Positions 36,930-51,800 of a stretch of DNA of 64,000 nt are shown here, piece by piece. Source of the stretch: Piscicola geometra (taxonomy: Eukaryota; Annelida; Clitellata; Hirudinida; Piscicolidae); the NCBI GenBank assembly GCA_943735955.1, contig OX030957.1, positions 1,842,001 through 1,906,000 on the forward strand, in the 5' to 3' direction. Below the pieces are notes generated by a model, which was not told the DNA's origin, ran no database searches, and saw nothing but the letters and a program-made list of their open reading frames with translations. The translations under genes and the position numbers were made by a program. The stretch's first letter is position 1. Each line of letters begins with the position of its first letter.

Positions 36930-39309
36930 ATGAAAGATGGTTTGTTGCTTAGAAGGTATTGATCATGTCGTGTTTAAGCTTATTTTAATTTTTCAGGAGT
37001 TTGAAAATTTTTTTATTTCAAAAATTTGTTGATTAGCGCTTTTGAATTTAATAAAAGCTTCATATTAATACTTGATTGATTGGCACCTGGTGAATATATT
37101 ATATAATATAATATCTTATGAAATATATATATATATGTCTGGTTTTAGTTAATCAATTTTTATTAATAATTTGAAGAATTTATCTTCTATTTAATTAATT
37201 TAGAAAAACCAGTTTAGATATTGTCTCCTATTATAGTAGTAAAACATATGTTCAAAATTCTAAAAATGCAATTTTCATTTTTAAATTCAGGGTTTGTTAG
37301 AATTTTTTATTAAGTTCAGTATAACAATTTGCGTTTTGTAAATAAAACTTGAACCTCAAATTAAGACAAATAAAAATGTCTTAAAATACAATCTTATAAA
37401 TTCAATGACAACAATAACAACAACAGCCAATGGAAATTAGTAGACGCAATCACTTTTTATGTGTAATAAAAAGCTCGAATCAGCCCTTACCTTGATTCGA
37501 AATTAACAGTAAATCGTGCGACTTTGCAATAAAAAAATAAAAAGACTTATTCAATAAAGTCAACAACCATTAATGCCACTCTAGACTATAGCATTTGAAT
37601 AAAAAGTAATTTTCGATAAATAAAAACTTTTTTATAAGAAATACTTCTTTTATGTACATAATTCAAGGTGAAAGAACAATAATAAAAGTTAGAAAAAATA
37701 TAAAAATTCTTTAAAAGTCAAACAAAAGTCGCCTTTCTTTAGGGTTTATGGGAAACGAAGAGAGATGTATACGAGAGATCGAGTTTTTTAAAGTCTTTAA
37801 GAACTAATCTTGATAATTATGAAAATGAAAATGATGTGATGCTGGTGATGATAATGAGTTCTTATGGTGATTATGGTGTAAATAAAGGTGCACAGGCAAT
37901 AGAGCAGTCAGGAAGGGCGTTACGCTCAAGATGTTGAAAAACTTTTTTATTTAAATAAGAAAAAAAAGAAAATGATTAAATTGGATTATCGCTAATGATG
38001 AGGATAGGAAACCTAAATGTGAGTTAATTTGTGAAGCTCACCGAGCTGTTCATTCTAGCGCACGTAATGCAATTTAGGGATGTGACCGCCTCCAAATTCA
38101 CAAGATTAATGAGATCTGATTATGAAACTTGAAGACGTCTTCAACAGGACTTGAGCAGAAAATGTTTAAATAAAAATAATTTTGTGTTGCTGCAATCTAA
38201 CCTTGGACTGGTCAATGAAGGAAAGGGAAACTCAAGTTGAACAAGATGAATGATACTTAATGATTAAATGAAGATTACAAAAAAGATGAATAGATGCGGG
38301 AATGAAGAAAGAGATTTTTTAATGATGAAAGCTTTGATACATCTTGGGGGCATTGTTAATGACTCGAAGAAAATATCAGACGCTGAAATAATCACGTTAT
38401 CAAAAGAAAATTATGCACAATATAAATAAAATAATTTATTTACAAAGTTGTGATTAAGAAAATTAATACATTTTTACATGCGCAAAAAGCCAAACAAGTT
38501 AATGATGACGATGAAGATAACGACGACAATGATAAGGGTGACAAAAACTTTATGATGATTAGACAAAGCTGGAACGATGGATACGAAAAGCCTGTATGTA
38601 CAATGGAAGGGTTGGTTTAAGCGGAAATGAGACAGGTATTTGAGGATTAGTCAGGCCTTGCTGTCTTGATCATGATTCTTGCGAGGGTGTTTGATTGGTG
38701 GAAAGGAGCTGCTTGGTGGACGAGATAAGAATATTTTAAATAAAAAACCCAAAGTAGAATAAAAGAGAAACTTTGACGGGGAAAAATAAATTAATTGCAA
38801 ATGCGAAAAAGTAACTTATGATGCTTCCAGTGAATTTTTGTTTTTTGTATGAGTGTTCCAATTAAAAACGGCATAAGAAGGTTATTTAGGGAAACCTGTA
38901 GTTATTGTCCTTTTAATGATTTTTTATTTGTTGTATTCTTTTTCAAAATTAGTTTCGGGAATTGTTTAACATGATTTTGATGGGATCGGGAACTGGAAAG
39001 TATTTTCTTTTATTAACAATAACTTTTCAGTAAGGGAAGTTCAATAACATGTATCGTAACATACTGAAATTGGATTTGTAGTAGCCGTTGTTGTTATTTT
39101 TATTATTGTGGTGGTTGTAGATGTTTAAAATGAACAACTTAGATGTATTTAATAGTTTTTGTTTTCGAATAATGTCTTTGAAGAAGATATAGTTGAACGT
39201 AGTTGTTTGTAGTGGAGTATCCCATGGGTGGATACTTGAAGTTAGTGCTGTTGTAGAAACAATTGAAAGTCTTGTTTTTTTCTAATTTTTTAATAGTACG
39301 CACACAAAA
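36930..39309. other. No gene seen
   Basis: AT-rich DNA with scattered GAT-rich stretches. No spliced frame or family motif could be supported. A short minus-strand frame near 38640-38710 ending in ...MIKTARPD lacks a usable acceptor and was not called. Confidence 0.4.
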
Positions 39310-39433
39310 TTATTTGAAGTTGTAACTGTTGAAATCATCGATCCACAGTTCCACAATGGCATGTATCTCATCCGTCTCTCTGAATGATTCAAACGTCCCT
39401 GCCTTTCTTCGCCCTCGAAGCATCCATTGTTTT
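39310..39433 (-). CDS. Probable terminal exon of an unidentified gene
   Basis: A minus-strand exon begins after a plausible acceptor (...tgctttaaacag) and encodes KQWMLRGRRKAGTFESFRET, then DEIHAIVELWIDDFNSYNFK and TAA at 39312-39310. It is balanced in composition, against an AT-rich, stop-filled background. The first base completes a split codon, so an upstream exon must exist at higher coordinates on this strand; none was identified up to 48.8 kb. I do not recognise the protein. Confidence 0.45.
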
Positions 39434-42400
39434 CTGTTTAAAGCATAAATAGATTAAAACTACAGAATACCACAATTGTTTTAAAAGTTGTAAACATTTC
39501 AACGTGAAATTAACTTTAATTGAACGATCGTAAATATTTTGTAAATAATTTAAATAGGTATTTTAAGTAAAAGGATGAACTGCTATGGCATATTGAAATA
39601 TAGAATAACAATTCGAAAATGTAAAGGTGAAAAATATTTAAATATTTTCATTTTAACAGATTCCACTTAATTTTTATCAAATTAATTAATTAATTGATTT
39701 ATTTCCAATGGTAAAATATGTATTTGCTTCATTCATCTTTTAAAAAATATGTTAAAAAAGAACATTTAAACTTATTAAATTATAAAACGACAGTAAACTT
39801 TGATAATTTTCGGAGAATCTTCAAAGAATAAAACTAGGGGATTGAAGAGCTTGGAAATGATTTAGTTTGGTAAAAAGAATGTTATTTAAGCCTTCTCAAA
39901 TGGCCTCTAAAAAGTTTCAGCGGATAAACATGTCTTTTAAAATAGAAATTAAATAAAAATGTTCTTGTAAATGGCAAATGAGCTTTTGAAAAATAACTTT
40001 CTAGAATAAGCTTCCAATATCAGCAGTGACATTATGATTGTTGACGTGAAAATTGTATTTATGATCTATTTTGTTTTTCAAAAACCTTTGAAAGTTATCT
40101 TTTTCATTACGTAGACTAATGGTAACATTAATTTCATGCTTTCATGACATATTTTACACGGGCTTTACAAAAATACTTTATTATTTAAATTGAGTAATAG
40201 GGACTCAAAAATCTGTATTTTTAGAACTCTTAGACCTCACATTTCAAAGATGGATGTCTAAGGAGCGTGAAAGGTCTGTGAAGCTGTCGAGAAAATTTTT
40301 GAAATGTAATGTTTGAGAAAACTCTTCTATTAAAATCTTCAAAACACCAAAAACCCACATTTTCAGTGTACGAACATTGTTCTATTTAAGTTTCTAAACA
40401 CGAACTTATTAATGATTCACTTTAAATGTTAAATATTCTAACTAAAAAGTCACAATTATTGAGAATTGTAACTTTTTTTTTAAAGATGAATACATTTGGA
40501 AAACAATTTAGGTATGTTTTTTCGGCAAAGTTCATGCATTCAATTGACACCTGCATACAAACACGATAAACCCGACCCAATGTTGAGGTAGGCGTCACTG
40601 ATAATGTAATTTATTGCGAAAATGCAATAGTAACTTTTTGAATGAATACAAAGACCGTAACTTTTTTATAGAAATGAAGAAAAATATAATAAAATTTATT
40701 TAGATGAATTATTTATTCTAAATTTCAAAAATGATGATATATGAAATATAAAAATGATAAATGAACTTTTTAAATAAAATAATTCACTCTAATAAATATA
40801 CCTAAAAAGAGCACAATACTCAAGAAAACGAAATATTTATGAAAAACTTTTAATTAAATTTTCACTTCTGAAAGAAAGTGGTAAAACTTTCAAAAGGTTT
40901 AAATTGAAAAGATAATTTTAAAAGAACTTATGTTCAGTAAACACTCCTCGGAAACGTTTAAAACAATGTAAAAGCTTCGCGAACCCCCTTGTCTCTAGCT
41001 ATTTCTCGAGAATGAATCTTTTTTACTGGTATTTATTTTAGTAAATGGTTATTTTGGATGTCACAGAATTTTTATCTTTTTATTTAAAATAACTTTTATA
41101 TTCAAGAGTCTTTTCCGCACAGGAAAATATTAAGTTTTTATAAAACTTTTGCACATGCCTGCATCTTTCTTTCATAGATCAAAACGGAATCGAATTCCGA
41201 TTGAAACAATCATTATTATTTCGGTCACGTTCGCCATGTAAAGTATCGTGAAAAGTACATTTGTCCATTTATTGATATTCCAGTAAAAAAGTTAAAATCG
41301 TTTTCCTATTATATGAAATATTTATTTTAAATTTTCGTTTTTGAAGGAATTAATAAAATTGACAATGTATATTACTTTTTTGAAAAACAAAACTTCAAAA
41401 TACATATTTTCTATACTAGGAAAACTATGTTACACAGAAGAATTTTGTACATTTGAATGAATTGATATTCAATGTTGAATTTACAATAGGCGACACTGGA
41501 CTAGAAAATGGCTTTAGTAAGAACATTACACCTCATCATACGTCAACTCCAATTTCATATCTTTTGAAGTCATCTCAAAAGCGAACATTAATTCCATTAA
41601 AGCACTAAATTCATTTAAATTTATATTTCTTTTCTGCTATAGATTCGCATTTCAGAGGCTCCATGAATCAGCTGGATGTTCTTTTAAGGTTATTTCTTTG
41701 CGACTAATAAATCTGTTAAAAAGCTTTAACGGAAAATGAATTTTATTCTTATTATAGAATCAAATCTTGATAATAATAGAAAACCTTTATTTAAATTCAA
41801 ATTTATAAATTCAAGTTTTAGAAAATAGCCATGACAACATAACTACGCGTGAAGCGCTGACATCATCTTTTATTTTTATAAACAAAACTTTTAAGAATAA
41901 AAGAAAAATAATTTCAAACTAATTTGAAGTAAATCATCATAATCTGTTTCAGGGTTTTTGAGATTTATGCTGTTATAGAAAGAACTTTTCACTTAAATGA
42001 CAAATGTAATTAGTAAAAGCAGACGTAATCGGAAGAATGATAGGTTCTATTTCAACTACATCATCCCCATCTTCTTCAAAATACATGTTCTTTACTACGA
42101 AGTTCTTGCTTTGACTATATCCTTGCTTGGACGTTAATTGAGCGCATATATCAAAAAACACTGACTTCTTGAATTTTAGTTTAACCTAATGACTAACTTG
42201 AGTATTCTCAAAGCTACTAAACGTAAGTTTAAATAAATGTCTAAGCATTTTTTTCTCAATTAAAAAACTTTAAAAAAATAAATTTTAATTGTGAATAAAA
42301 ATTTTTTCCGGCCATTGTGATCGTCAAACGCTCGTATCGTTTGTAACACTTTGTCAGCACACACTTAAGTTTATAAAAAAAATAAAATTTGAAACATGTC

Positions 42401-45400
42401 AATAAGATATTACAAAGATCTTTCTTAATATATTAAACATATAAACACTCAAGTTTATTCCAATAAACAGTTAAGTTTTATTTCAAAAGAAAGATAGCAA
42501 AATGCTTCTCGGAAAATTTTCATACAACAATGTTTTTAAAAATTATTTTTCGAATAAACAAGCTTTCAGCGTGTCTTATCGCGTGCATTGAAAGGCACCG
42601 GCGCCAAGAGCGCCATTACAAAACTACTATTTGGCCAAGACTATCTTTACTCATTACTGCAAAAACACACATTTCAAATGATTAAAACTTTTATAATTTC
42701 ATTAAATGTTTGAAAATAGTTGTAAAAAAGTTATTAAAAAGTTTATATAATGGAAAAAGCTATTATTATCTTTTTACATAGTTGTACTTTAAAAAACTGT
42801 ATCTCTAAAGATACAATACTTTATAAATAGCTTTTTACTTTTTGAAATTATTCTTAATTATTTTTTAGTATAATTTTTTATATAAATATTCATAATTTCA
42901 ATTCTTTGAAAAAACACTTTTATAAATAGAGCTTGAAATTTTTATGGAGGATGTGGTAATCAAAATGATCAAATAATAACTTTTTTAAAGCATGTTATCT
43001 CCACTTGTGCATCAACATTTAAACTTAAAGAATCCTAATGCTTTTGAGCTGTGTGGCTGTAGCGAACTATAAGCTTCTCTAAATATTGGTTTGAATCGGC
43101 TTTGTATCCGTGAATAATTATCATAAAGGAACCTAAGGATAGTAAAAATGACAGAAGAGCTTTATTGTGAACCTAATCAAGGGTTGATGGATTACATGCT
43201 TTAAGATTTTGAGACGTTTGAAGGGCAGGGTCTCATGAAATAAATTCAAATGATTGATTATTAAACGATTGGATATTAAATTTGAATGAGCCAATAAAAT
43301 AAATAATAAAAATTAAAATATTTTTTTTTAATCATGACTTTTTAACTGGCACGGAATCTCATAAATCTTGTATTAAATTATGGGATGACAACGGGTCCAA
43401 AACCCAACACCCCGGTACTCCAACCAATCATTAATTTTGTCTTTTAAATTAAATATTTTAAACTTTTTAAATAGATTTTTTCAACTAAATACGCCTGCTT
43501 GAAGAATATATACTGTGAGTTTTAATTTTATAAATATTTCTGCCTTTTGAATTGTTATACACAGGATTATTTTTTTGTTTAAACTTTTAAACATTTTTTA
43601 TATTTTTTATTTAAACAAAGATTAGAGTATTTAGGTTCAAACTATTTTTTAGGTATCTGACAAACTAAAAATTTTTTTTGGAATATTCACAAATTTTAAA
43701 TTTTCAATAATGTTTGACATTGAGAAAGAGTTTAATGAAACTTCAAGTCAAAAGATGTAATTGAAAAAATATTTGATTTACTTTTTTGGAAAAATCACAA
43801 TTAATTTATGAATAAAAACTTTTCATATTAAAAATTAACAACTTTTTAAATTAAAATATTAAAATCTTAGTTCTTAGTTTTTTGAAATTTAATTTAACTA
43901 GAATTCAACGTTTAAAAATGTTAAAAATTTCAATTTCAAACTTATAAAAATAAATTTATAAATATTATTTTTAAATATTGGACAAAATAAAACAATAAAA
44001 ACAACTTTAAAACAAAATTCAGTTATTAACGGCCAAAGTCATTAAATGTAAAAAGATAGTGTCGAAATGAAGGTGAAAAATATTCAGTTAATTTAGTAAG
44101 CTTTTTTCGAAACATTAAGTATATAAATTTTAACGTTGAGTTATGTCAACTCTAAAATTTCTCATTTTTAATGTTTGAACAACATAAAAATTGAATTCTG
44201 TGTCTTTATTCAATATGCATTGACGTTCCAGAGGAGCCCTGCACTTTATGGGAAAAAGACGGTAGTTATTTTGAAAAATACTGAAACAAACAGATGATGT
44301 ATAAGTTTTTAGTTGAAATCATTTTAAAACGAAAAATTAATTAAGTATTATTAAAACACTTCTAAAATAGGTTTATTTGTGTGTGGACGACACTGAGAGT
44401 TTGTGACACCAAATGGTGTGTTTTTGTCAATGTTCAAAATTTTTCATAAAATTGAAAAGTTGGTTATCAGTATTTTTTTTCACAATTTTGATACAATCTT
44501 TGAAGATATTTATTCAAAAAATAAAATTCAAATATAATATAAAGTGGAAAACATTATTTAAGAAATCATCGTTAAAACTCTTAGACACTATATCACTATC
44601 ATAAATTGGCAATTAAGCAATCATAATTCAATTACTACCACCCTTCTTGCAAGAAGAATGAGGGAGCTGTACTGCCATTAAGACGCTGAATGCATGCATC
44701 CTGGAGAGGCACACAAAGTTCTTATGCTGTACTCTGAATAAATCATACGAATATGATATCACTTAGTAACTGATACATGAAAGCTTTGAGATTTTTATTA
44801 ATCAATAATTTGTTTAATAAAATTTAAAAATAATTGGAAAAAAACAATAATTTGAAAAAAAACAATCATTTAAAATTGTGTAAATTTCAGCGTAAATTCC
44901 TTTTGAAGTAATTATCTTTTTGATTATAGTTATTTATATTTTCAATCTTATTTAAAGATTTTTCAAATAATCCATTTCAAATAATTGTAATTTAAAAAAT
45001 AGTTTCTTACAGTGAATATATTTTAAAAGCAAAGACATTTTTCATTTTTTAAAAGCATTTTGGTTTTACTTACAGAAAAACATTTTTTGCTTTTTCAGTC
45101 TCTAAAATCATTTCATTATCATGAATTGCTAGTTTTGCTTTTTAGAAAATTGAATAAATTGTTTTTAGGTTTTAAAATGCCCAATATTGGAGTTTTAAAA
45201 ACTTTGTTTAGAATTTGTATTTCGTACTTTTATGGTCGTCACGTAATTATCTATTATTTCTCACAGTATTTCACAATTAAAGCATCAAAATGAATAGAAT
45301 TTAAATTTAAAATAAAAAAATTTTAAATAATTTTTTTATGTATAATTTTTTATGTTTATTTTATTAAATTTTTTTATGAGCTAGTTGAAAAATTATATAA

Positions 45401-48400
45401 AAATGATGATTTTTCCAAATTATTCTTTTTAAATCACAAAAATCATTGAAAATTTGATTTTGTTAAAACGCTAAAAATGTTGTAAAAATGTATTTAAAAG
45501 TTTCCTAATATAAACTTTTCATTGTTAGATTGACAATGGAAAAATTATGTTGATGATGGGAGGTATGTGAATGAAAAAATAAGTGATAACTTGAATGATG
45601 ATGACGATGGCAATGACATGGAAGATCGTGTAATGGGTGATACTTTCAATAAAAGAGGAAAGATTAATGGGATAGCTGGTAATGATGCTGATATGATGAT
45701 AATGTTGTTGATGATGATACGGTCATTTCTGTGATGATTGTGATGTTGCAGATTCACAGATCATTCAAAAAGCACTTGCTAACAATGACGACTTTAATGG
45801 GAAAGGAATTACACGTTATACACAAGCAAGTGTGCTTGTGTGCAAGTTCGTATCCAATTTAAGGTCTTAAAAAGATTGAAATCAAATTGTAAAATGCTTC
45901 TTTCGTGAGTGATTAGACTCCGGACTTCTGTTGATTTTTTCAAAAAGGTTTTGAGAAATCTTAAAAATTATTTATCAGAGTTTCTCTAGAGCAAAAAAAT
46001 AGAAATGAGCATTAATAAGATGGTTACCATGAGAAACGAAGACGACAGTGGTAGTGAATTAATGATGCGATGAAAAGGAATAGAATTGATAATTAGAATT
46101 GAGTGCATACCTTCAGTGCAAGGAGATACAAGAGCTGAAGCGTGAGTAAAGCAAGAAAGTATATACACGAGTTTCGGTTATTTTAAAATTTATATGTTTG
46201 ATAGAAATGTGAAAGAAATTTCGTGAACTTCATTGCTAGAGTTTGCCATCTAATCTAAATGTAAATCTTGCATGGCGTTAATTTCTTCGTGTTCAAAACC
46301 TTTTGAAATGAAGTAGAGAGACACAATGTGGAAAAAATGAAAGAAAAAAGATTAATCTCAACGAATTTAAATTTTAACTTTTTTTTACCGAATGGCTTGA
46401 GAGGAACAACGTTGAATAAAAAATTATGAAAAAATGGTAGGCTGAGGAAGAGAAGTAGATTGAGTCAGCCTGGGCATTTTATGGTCTTTAGAAAAATAAC
46501 TAATTCACACTGGAAAATAGTTATATTTAGTGATAATAAAAAAACTGGATCTGTAAAAGAAAAAAGAAGAAATTAATTTTTTAACCGCAAAGACCTGTGC
46601 GAGTTGAAAATAAAAAGGAGCAAAATTGGATGGAGTGGAGTGGTGGAGGTATTCTCTGTGTATTATGGCTTTTGTGGAGATAGATGTGAACATTTCAAAA
46701 ATTTTAACACCACTTTTCTATAATAAAAATGTTCGTTTTGTTTCAATAGATTTTATAAACGTTTTTCAAATTTTTGGTTTCCAATCTCGTTTAGTTTTTA
46801 TAAACTGTAACAACTTTTGCTGATTTATAAATGCACTTTTTTCAACATGATTTATTTTAATTTAAAAAAAGTCAAAGTATACCATTTTATTTTGAAAATG
46901 ACCATTAATCAATGGGAATTTTAATCATTTGGGGTTCTAAATCGAAATATTTTTTTTTATTTCAAAGCTTTTTTTCTCTTTCTTCATCAATAAAAATTTT
47001 TATTATTTATAAAAATTAATTATGATTAAATAGGCCATTTACGATCCAAAAATTTTGCTTTCTTTTAATAGTCGATCATTCAGAGTTAATCATTTGACGT
47101 CTTTTAAATCTTCAAAGTTTCTGCTCAACAGTTCTTTCAAAACATTTCAATCTTTATATTATTGTTATCATTTTTTATTATCACTATTATTTTTACAATT
47201 ATGTATAAAAAACGATTAATGTTAAAAAATAAAACAATAATAACATTCGATTTATCAAGTTATTAACTCTAATGCCCTAGATATAAATATCTTTATTTAA
47301 AATGATTTAATTTGAAAAATTATAAGTTTCTATCTACCACTTCGTAATAAAATTAGAAGATGAACAGAGAATAATAAAAAATGTATAAAAAGACGTTGAT
47401 ATTGCTTTAATTAGGAAACCATTGAATAATGACATATCTAAAAAAAACTGTTCCGCACTTTTTACAAACAAACACAAAAGCATATCATGTATTTTCCTAT
47501 GAAATACATACCTAGCATAGAGAAATGCATACAACAATAGGGCCTGTTAAATCAAGTAATCGCAAAGAAGAAAACACGAGCCTCATGGCGAAGGAGAAAA
47601 GGCCGAAAAAGAATTAGAACGGAAAATCCTCTTTTGCCATTGAATAGAAAAAGAAATGCTATTAGAGTGCCATTAACTCAAGATTTCCAAAGCTCTCCAC
47701 TGAAAAGCTTTCATTAGAAACCTTGAATTGGTCTAACCCTTAAACCTATTTCGACTGACGCACTTCAATTCCACTGACTACTATATTCTACTAACATTTC
47801 CTTATGCATATGCAAAAAACGCATTAATTAAAAAATATAAAGTGCCATGGGCATCCTTCCACTAAGAATTATATTTTTTTCTAAAGATAACGCAAACTTA
47901 GTTGACAGCGCTTATATTTCATTCTTGACTTACCAAAAATAAAAAAATATTTTTGAATTAATAGGAAGAAGATAATTGTTTTCGAAATTAAGAGCAATTT
48001 ATTCAATCTTGTATGTTCTAGATTTGTCACACTGATAATCTATTAGGCATTTAATATAAAATACATCACTGCTTTCAAATCATTTTTTAAGATATTTTCT
48101 GAATATGACATTTTTATCATTTTGTAAAAATGTGATAATTCACAAAGAGAAGCAGCTCGACTTTGTTAAAAAAGAGTAATACAAACTTTTTTGCTTTTCC
48201 AATAATTTTTTTCTCTATAATGTTATCTTATATAATTTCAATATTTTATACAAAAGAAAAACGAATTTTCTACTATGCGAGTTAAAAAAACTATTAATTT
48301 ATATTTCAAGAAATTATTTGTTAATTCTATCACGAACATCGAATTTTCCATTTTTATATAAAATTCAAAATAATGAATTTATTTTTACATTTTCAAGTGA

Positions 48401-48829
48401 GCATTTTGAAAGCAATCATATTTTTCTCCAGTTCCAAGAACATTTTATCATTTCAACATCAAGAGGTTTATTTTGTATCGGATCTGCCGTTAAATCGTTC
48501 TTTAATATAGCAATGTCATTAGTTCAATATTTCGCCTTTTAATTATGTGCAAAGTATGCCGACTCCCATTTTCTTATCCCTTCTTCAATTTTTTATCAGA
48601 TCGGATGACAAGTCGCATTTGCTTTTTCGCTGATAACAATAATTTTCCTTCCTTCACAATTCTAGATTTATTCGCCAGTTTTTTGTCTATAAGAAATTGT
48701 GAAAAAAAGTATTTATTATTTACTTCATCCGTTTATTCACTAGCCTAAAAACTACCAGTTTAATCACTCACTCAAAAACCACACATTCATCAACGAATCA
48801 ACCACGCATTTATAAATTCACCCACAAAA
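39434..48829. other. AT-rich region without a supported gene
   Basis: About 9.4 kb that may be the intron of the gene ending at 39310 and the 3' flank of the protocadherin. Two weak coding candidates deserve mention. A minus-strand frame at 42185-41973, after a possible acceptor (gtcattag), contains FEEDGDDVVEIEPIILPI. A plus-strand Asp-rich frame at about 45546-45734 contains ISDNLNDDDDGNDMEDRV. Neither has identifiable splice partners. No RNA genes were found. Confidence 0.35.
48732..48737 (-). promoter_or_regulatory. Candidate polyadenylation signal for the protocadherin
   Basis: A reverse-strand AATAAA lies about 93 nt after the protocadherin stop codon, the first canonical hexamer downstream on that strand. 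Confidence 0.4.
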
Positions 48830-51800
48830 TCACCTAAGCCATTCACATCCCACCTTTTGGTTCACTCTTATGCAGCATACACCAGGCACAATTTTCATGG
48901 GAAAGATTTCCGAGGTATTTTGTCTGTTGTTAATAATATTACCAATCCTATTAATATTGTTTACAACGGTATTTCTATTATCATCGTCGGGGTTGTTGCT
49001 TGCGTCTATATAGTTCCCATTCACTGAATCGCTAGTGTTGGCATAGCGAATTTGTGTTTCTGCGTTGTTCTCTTCGTCGATGCGACTTGCAGTGCAATCC
49101 TCTTTCTTTTCGCCGACACTGGATCCATTGCGACTGTTACTCGTTTGATTCTTCACCGATGCTTCCTCAACAGAACTAGTACGACAGATGATTTTTTGGT
49201 CTTCACGATAATGATCTCTACCACTAGCACCACCAGCAACACACCTCTCTTGCACACAATAGTGAGATGCTGGTCTGGCATAATTACTAACGCCTCCAGA
49301 GACATGCATACTTTGTGTGAAATCATGCTTGCAAGCTGTTTGATCTAATTTGGTGACGGGAATCGCTTGATTGCCAGATAGGCTTTGTGTCGTTATGTAC
49401 TCGAAGGCATGGCCAACAGAGTCTTTAGCAATTGATTGTTGCTGTTTGAAGGAGTTGTTAGAGTTGATGGTTTGATTATGGAAAGGGTGCGTAGGATTAT
49501 TAGATTGGAATTTGTTTGAGCATAAGTTTTGGTTTTTGAAGAAGTTGTTTGGCTGAGTTGTGTTTTTAGAGATGATAACGCAATGCATCTGGTTTTTAAA
49601 GTTTTTTGAGTCGGAATAATGAGAAACATTGTTTGCAAAAGATGTTGGGTTATTGGTGCTGCTGTTAGTATTACTGGCGTCGTTGCTGAGTTCATGAATT
49701 CTTAGCTTTGGAATAGCTGAGTATAAACCTGCTTCAAAAAACTGTGGTGAAGAATTTTCTTTTAAAGACATTTTATTAAATTTTTGGTTTAAAGGTTGTT
49801 GTTGGTCTGTGGGCTGTTGCAAGTTTTGTAGTTGTTTGGTTGTTTGAGGCAAACTTTGCTTCCGGAGAGGTGGTTGATGTTGTTGAGAATTCTGATATAG
49901 TTTTTCTTGTTGTTGTTGGAAATGAGACTGATTTTGTTTTTGATATAGATTTGAATTTTGTGGTTGTTTTTGTTGTGAGTAATTTTGGTCGTACAGGTGG
50001 TTTTGATGTTGTGAAAGGCGACAATGAGAGGCTGCAGAGTGGGTTATTGCTTGCGACATTTGTTGGATTGTTAATTCAGAAGGGACTGTGGTCGGTGCAG
50101 AAGAGGGGATATGATTTGTAAGAAAACTTGCGCGAAACTTTATGTTAGTGTTATTGTAAGGCGCTATGCTGGTTCTGAGTGGAATTTCACTGGAATTGAA
50201 AGTATTTATAAGGTTGTTGTTAGTGTTGATGTTTTGATTGTAGATTGGGTTTATCCCACTTTTCAAAATATTTTCTCTTTTGTGGTGGCAGATGTTTGCA
50301 CAGTGAACTTCTCTACTATTTCTGGGGTTAATGCCAAGGTACGGTTTGGTGTGTTGGTTGCTCTTGTTGGCATTATCGTGGTAGAAGTATGAAGACTGGC
50401 ATCTCGACAAAGCTCTTTTGTTCAATGAAGATGATTCGTCGTGACTGATTGTGGTGATGCGTGCTGTAAGTTGTGCTGTTTCCTTGGTTGTGGTTGATGC
50501 TGCTTCAACAGTAGTCGTGTGGCTACCTTTAGACGAGTGCTTGAAAAGTGGAAGAGTATTGCAGGCAATTTGTTTGAAATTAGTTTTTGTATTGTTTTTT
50601 AATGTTTTGAATAACTTATCTTCATTCCAATGCCGATAGATGTTTGAATCGATTTCGTTGTTGAATGAGTTTACGACTTTGCTAGTGCCGTAACTTTTTG
50701 TTCGTTCAGTATTTTTTTGTTCGCAAGCACTCATGTGAACTGAATCATGATAAGAACTATTGTTGAAAACGTCTTTATTTGTGCGAAAATTAGAAAAATT
50801 TTGAAAATGTTCACGCTCCATCAATACCAAATCCACGTTTTCATCGTTTGTATTTTGATGGCTGTGAACTTGCTTGTTATCACTGAAGTCAGGAGATCCG
50901 TCAACGAATTTCACAGGAATGTTCAAGGCGCGAGTTCGTTTTTTGCGTTTCAGCGAGCACACCACGACCAGCACTAGCAACACCATAACTACCGTAGTCA
51001 CCAAAAATACGACCAGCATTATAACATTTTTAAGTTTTATATTTTTTTTATCGCTATCTTCGACTGAATTACCATCTTTTTTCAATTCAAGGAGGCTATC
51101 TTCTTTTTTATTGTCTTTTTTCGACAAGCCATTGAAATAGTCGTCACTGAAGAATGAAGAATTAAACATTTTTTGTTTTTGGAAGAAGAAAGGAGGGGGA
51201 TGAAAGGGTGGAGTGGAGGGATCCGATGTGAATAGAACTGTAACGTTGGTCGTGGTGGAAAGTGTCGGAATGCCGTTATCTGATGCCTTTATTGTCAATG
51301 TGAAACCCTTCATAAAAAATAGCAAGAAATTAGTTCACAATTTGTAAATGAAATTTTCAAAATTTAATTGTAAACCTATAAAAATCTAATAGTTTGAAAT
51401 AAATTCTGTAGCATATTTAAATTGTAAAAAAACATTCCAAGAAATAAAAAAATGCTGGATATGTCAATGGAATAAATAGTAGAAGAGCTCATAAAATAGT
51501 ATTTTCAGCCTTGAAGTCTCAATTGTTTGGCAGATTGGTATTGAATTCTAGTGCTTTCAGGCGTTTGTGAAGACACATTGCACAATAGACTAGAAAAGAC
51601 AGTTAAGTCACGAATCTTTATGGCTACATACTGCAATAAATGTTAAACCAAATTGTAAAAAAATGGTTTCGGAAACTTTACTATATAATATTAACAGGTC
51701 GTAAACTTTCATTTGATTTAAAATTTTCTGGCTCCATTATTTTGCAACTTAAAAAGAGTAAAAAAAAAAAGAAAACATTTTTTATTATTATGAATGAGTG

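Noticed and set aside
41973..42185. Minus-strand frame with acidic segment FEEDGDDVVEIEP
   Set aside because: Possible exon, but the donor side is unclear and no neighbouring exon or family could be found; kept only as a weak candidate in the region note.
45546..45734. Asp-rich plus-strand frame
   Set aside because: It arises from a GAT-rich low-complexity tract, without start codon or supported splice sites.
51000..51307. PVKF in the protocadherin juxtamembrane tail as a PP1-docking RVxF motif, linking it to the PP1-beta gene in the window
   Set aside because: The motif lacks the basic residue required at its first position and such four-residue matches are frequent; proximity in the window is no evidence of interaction.
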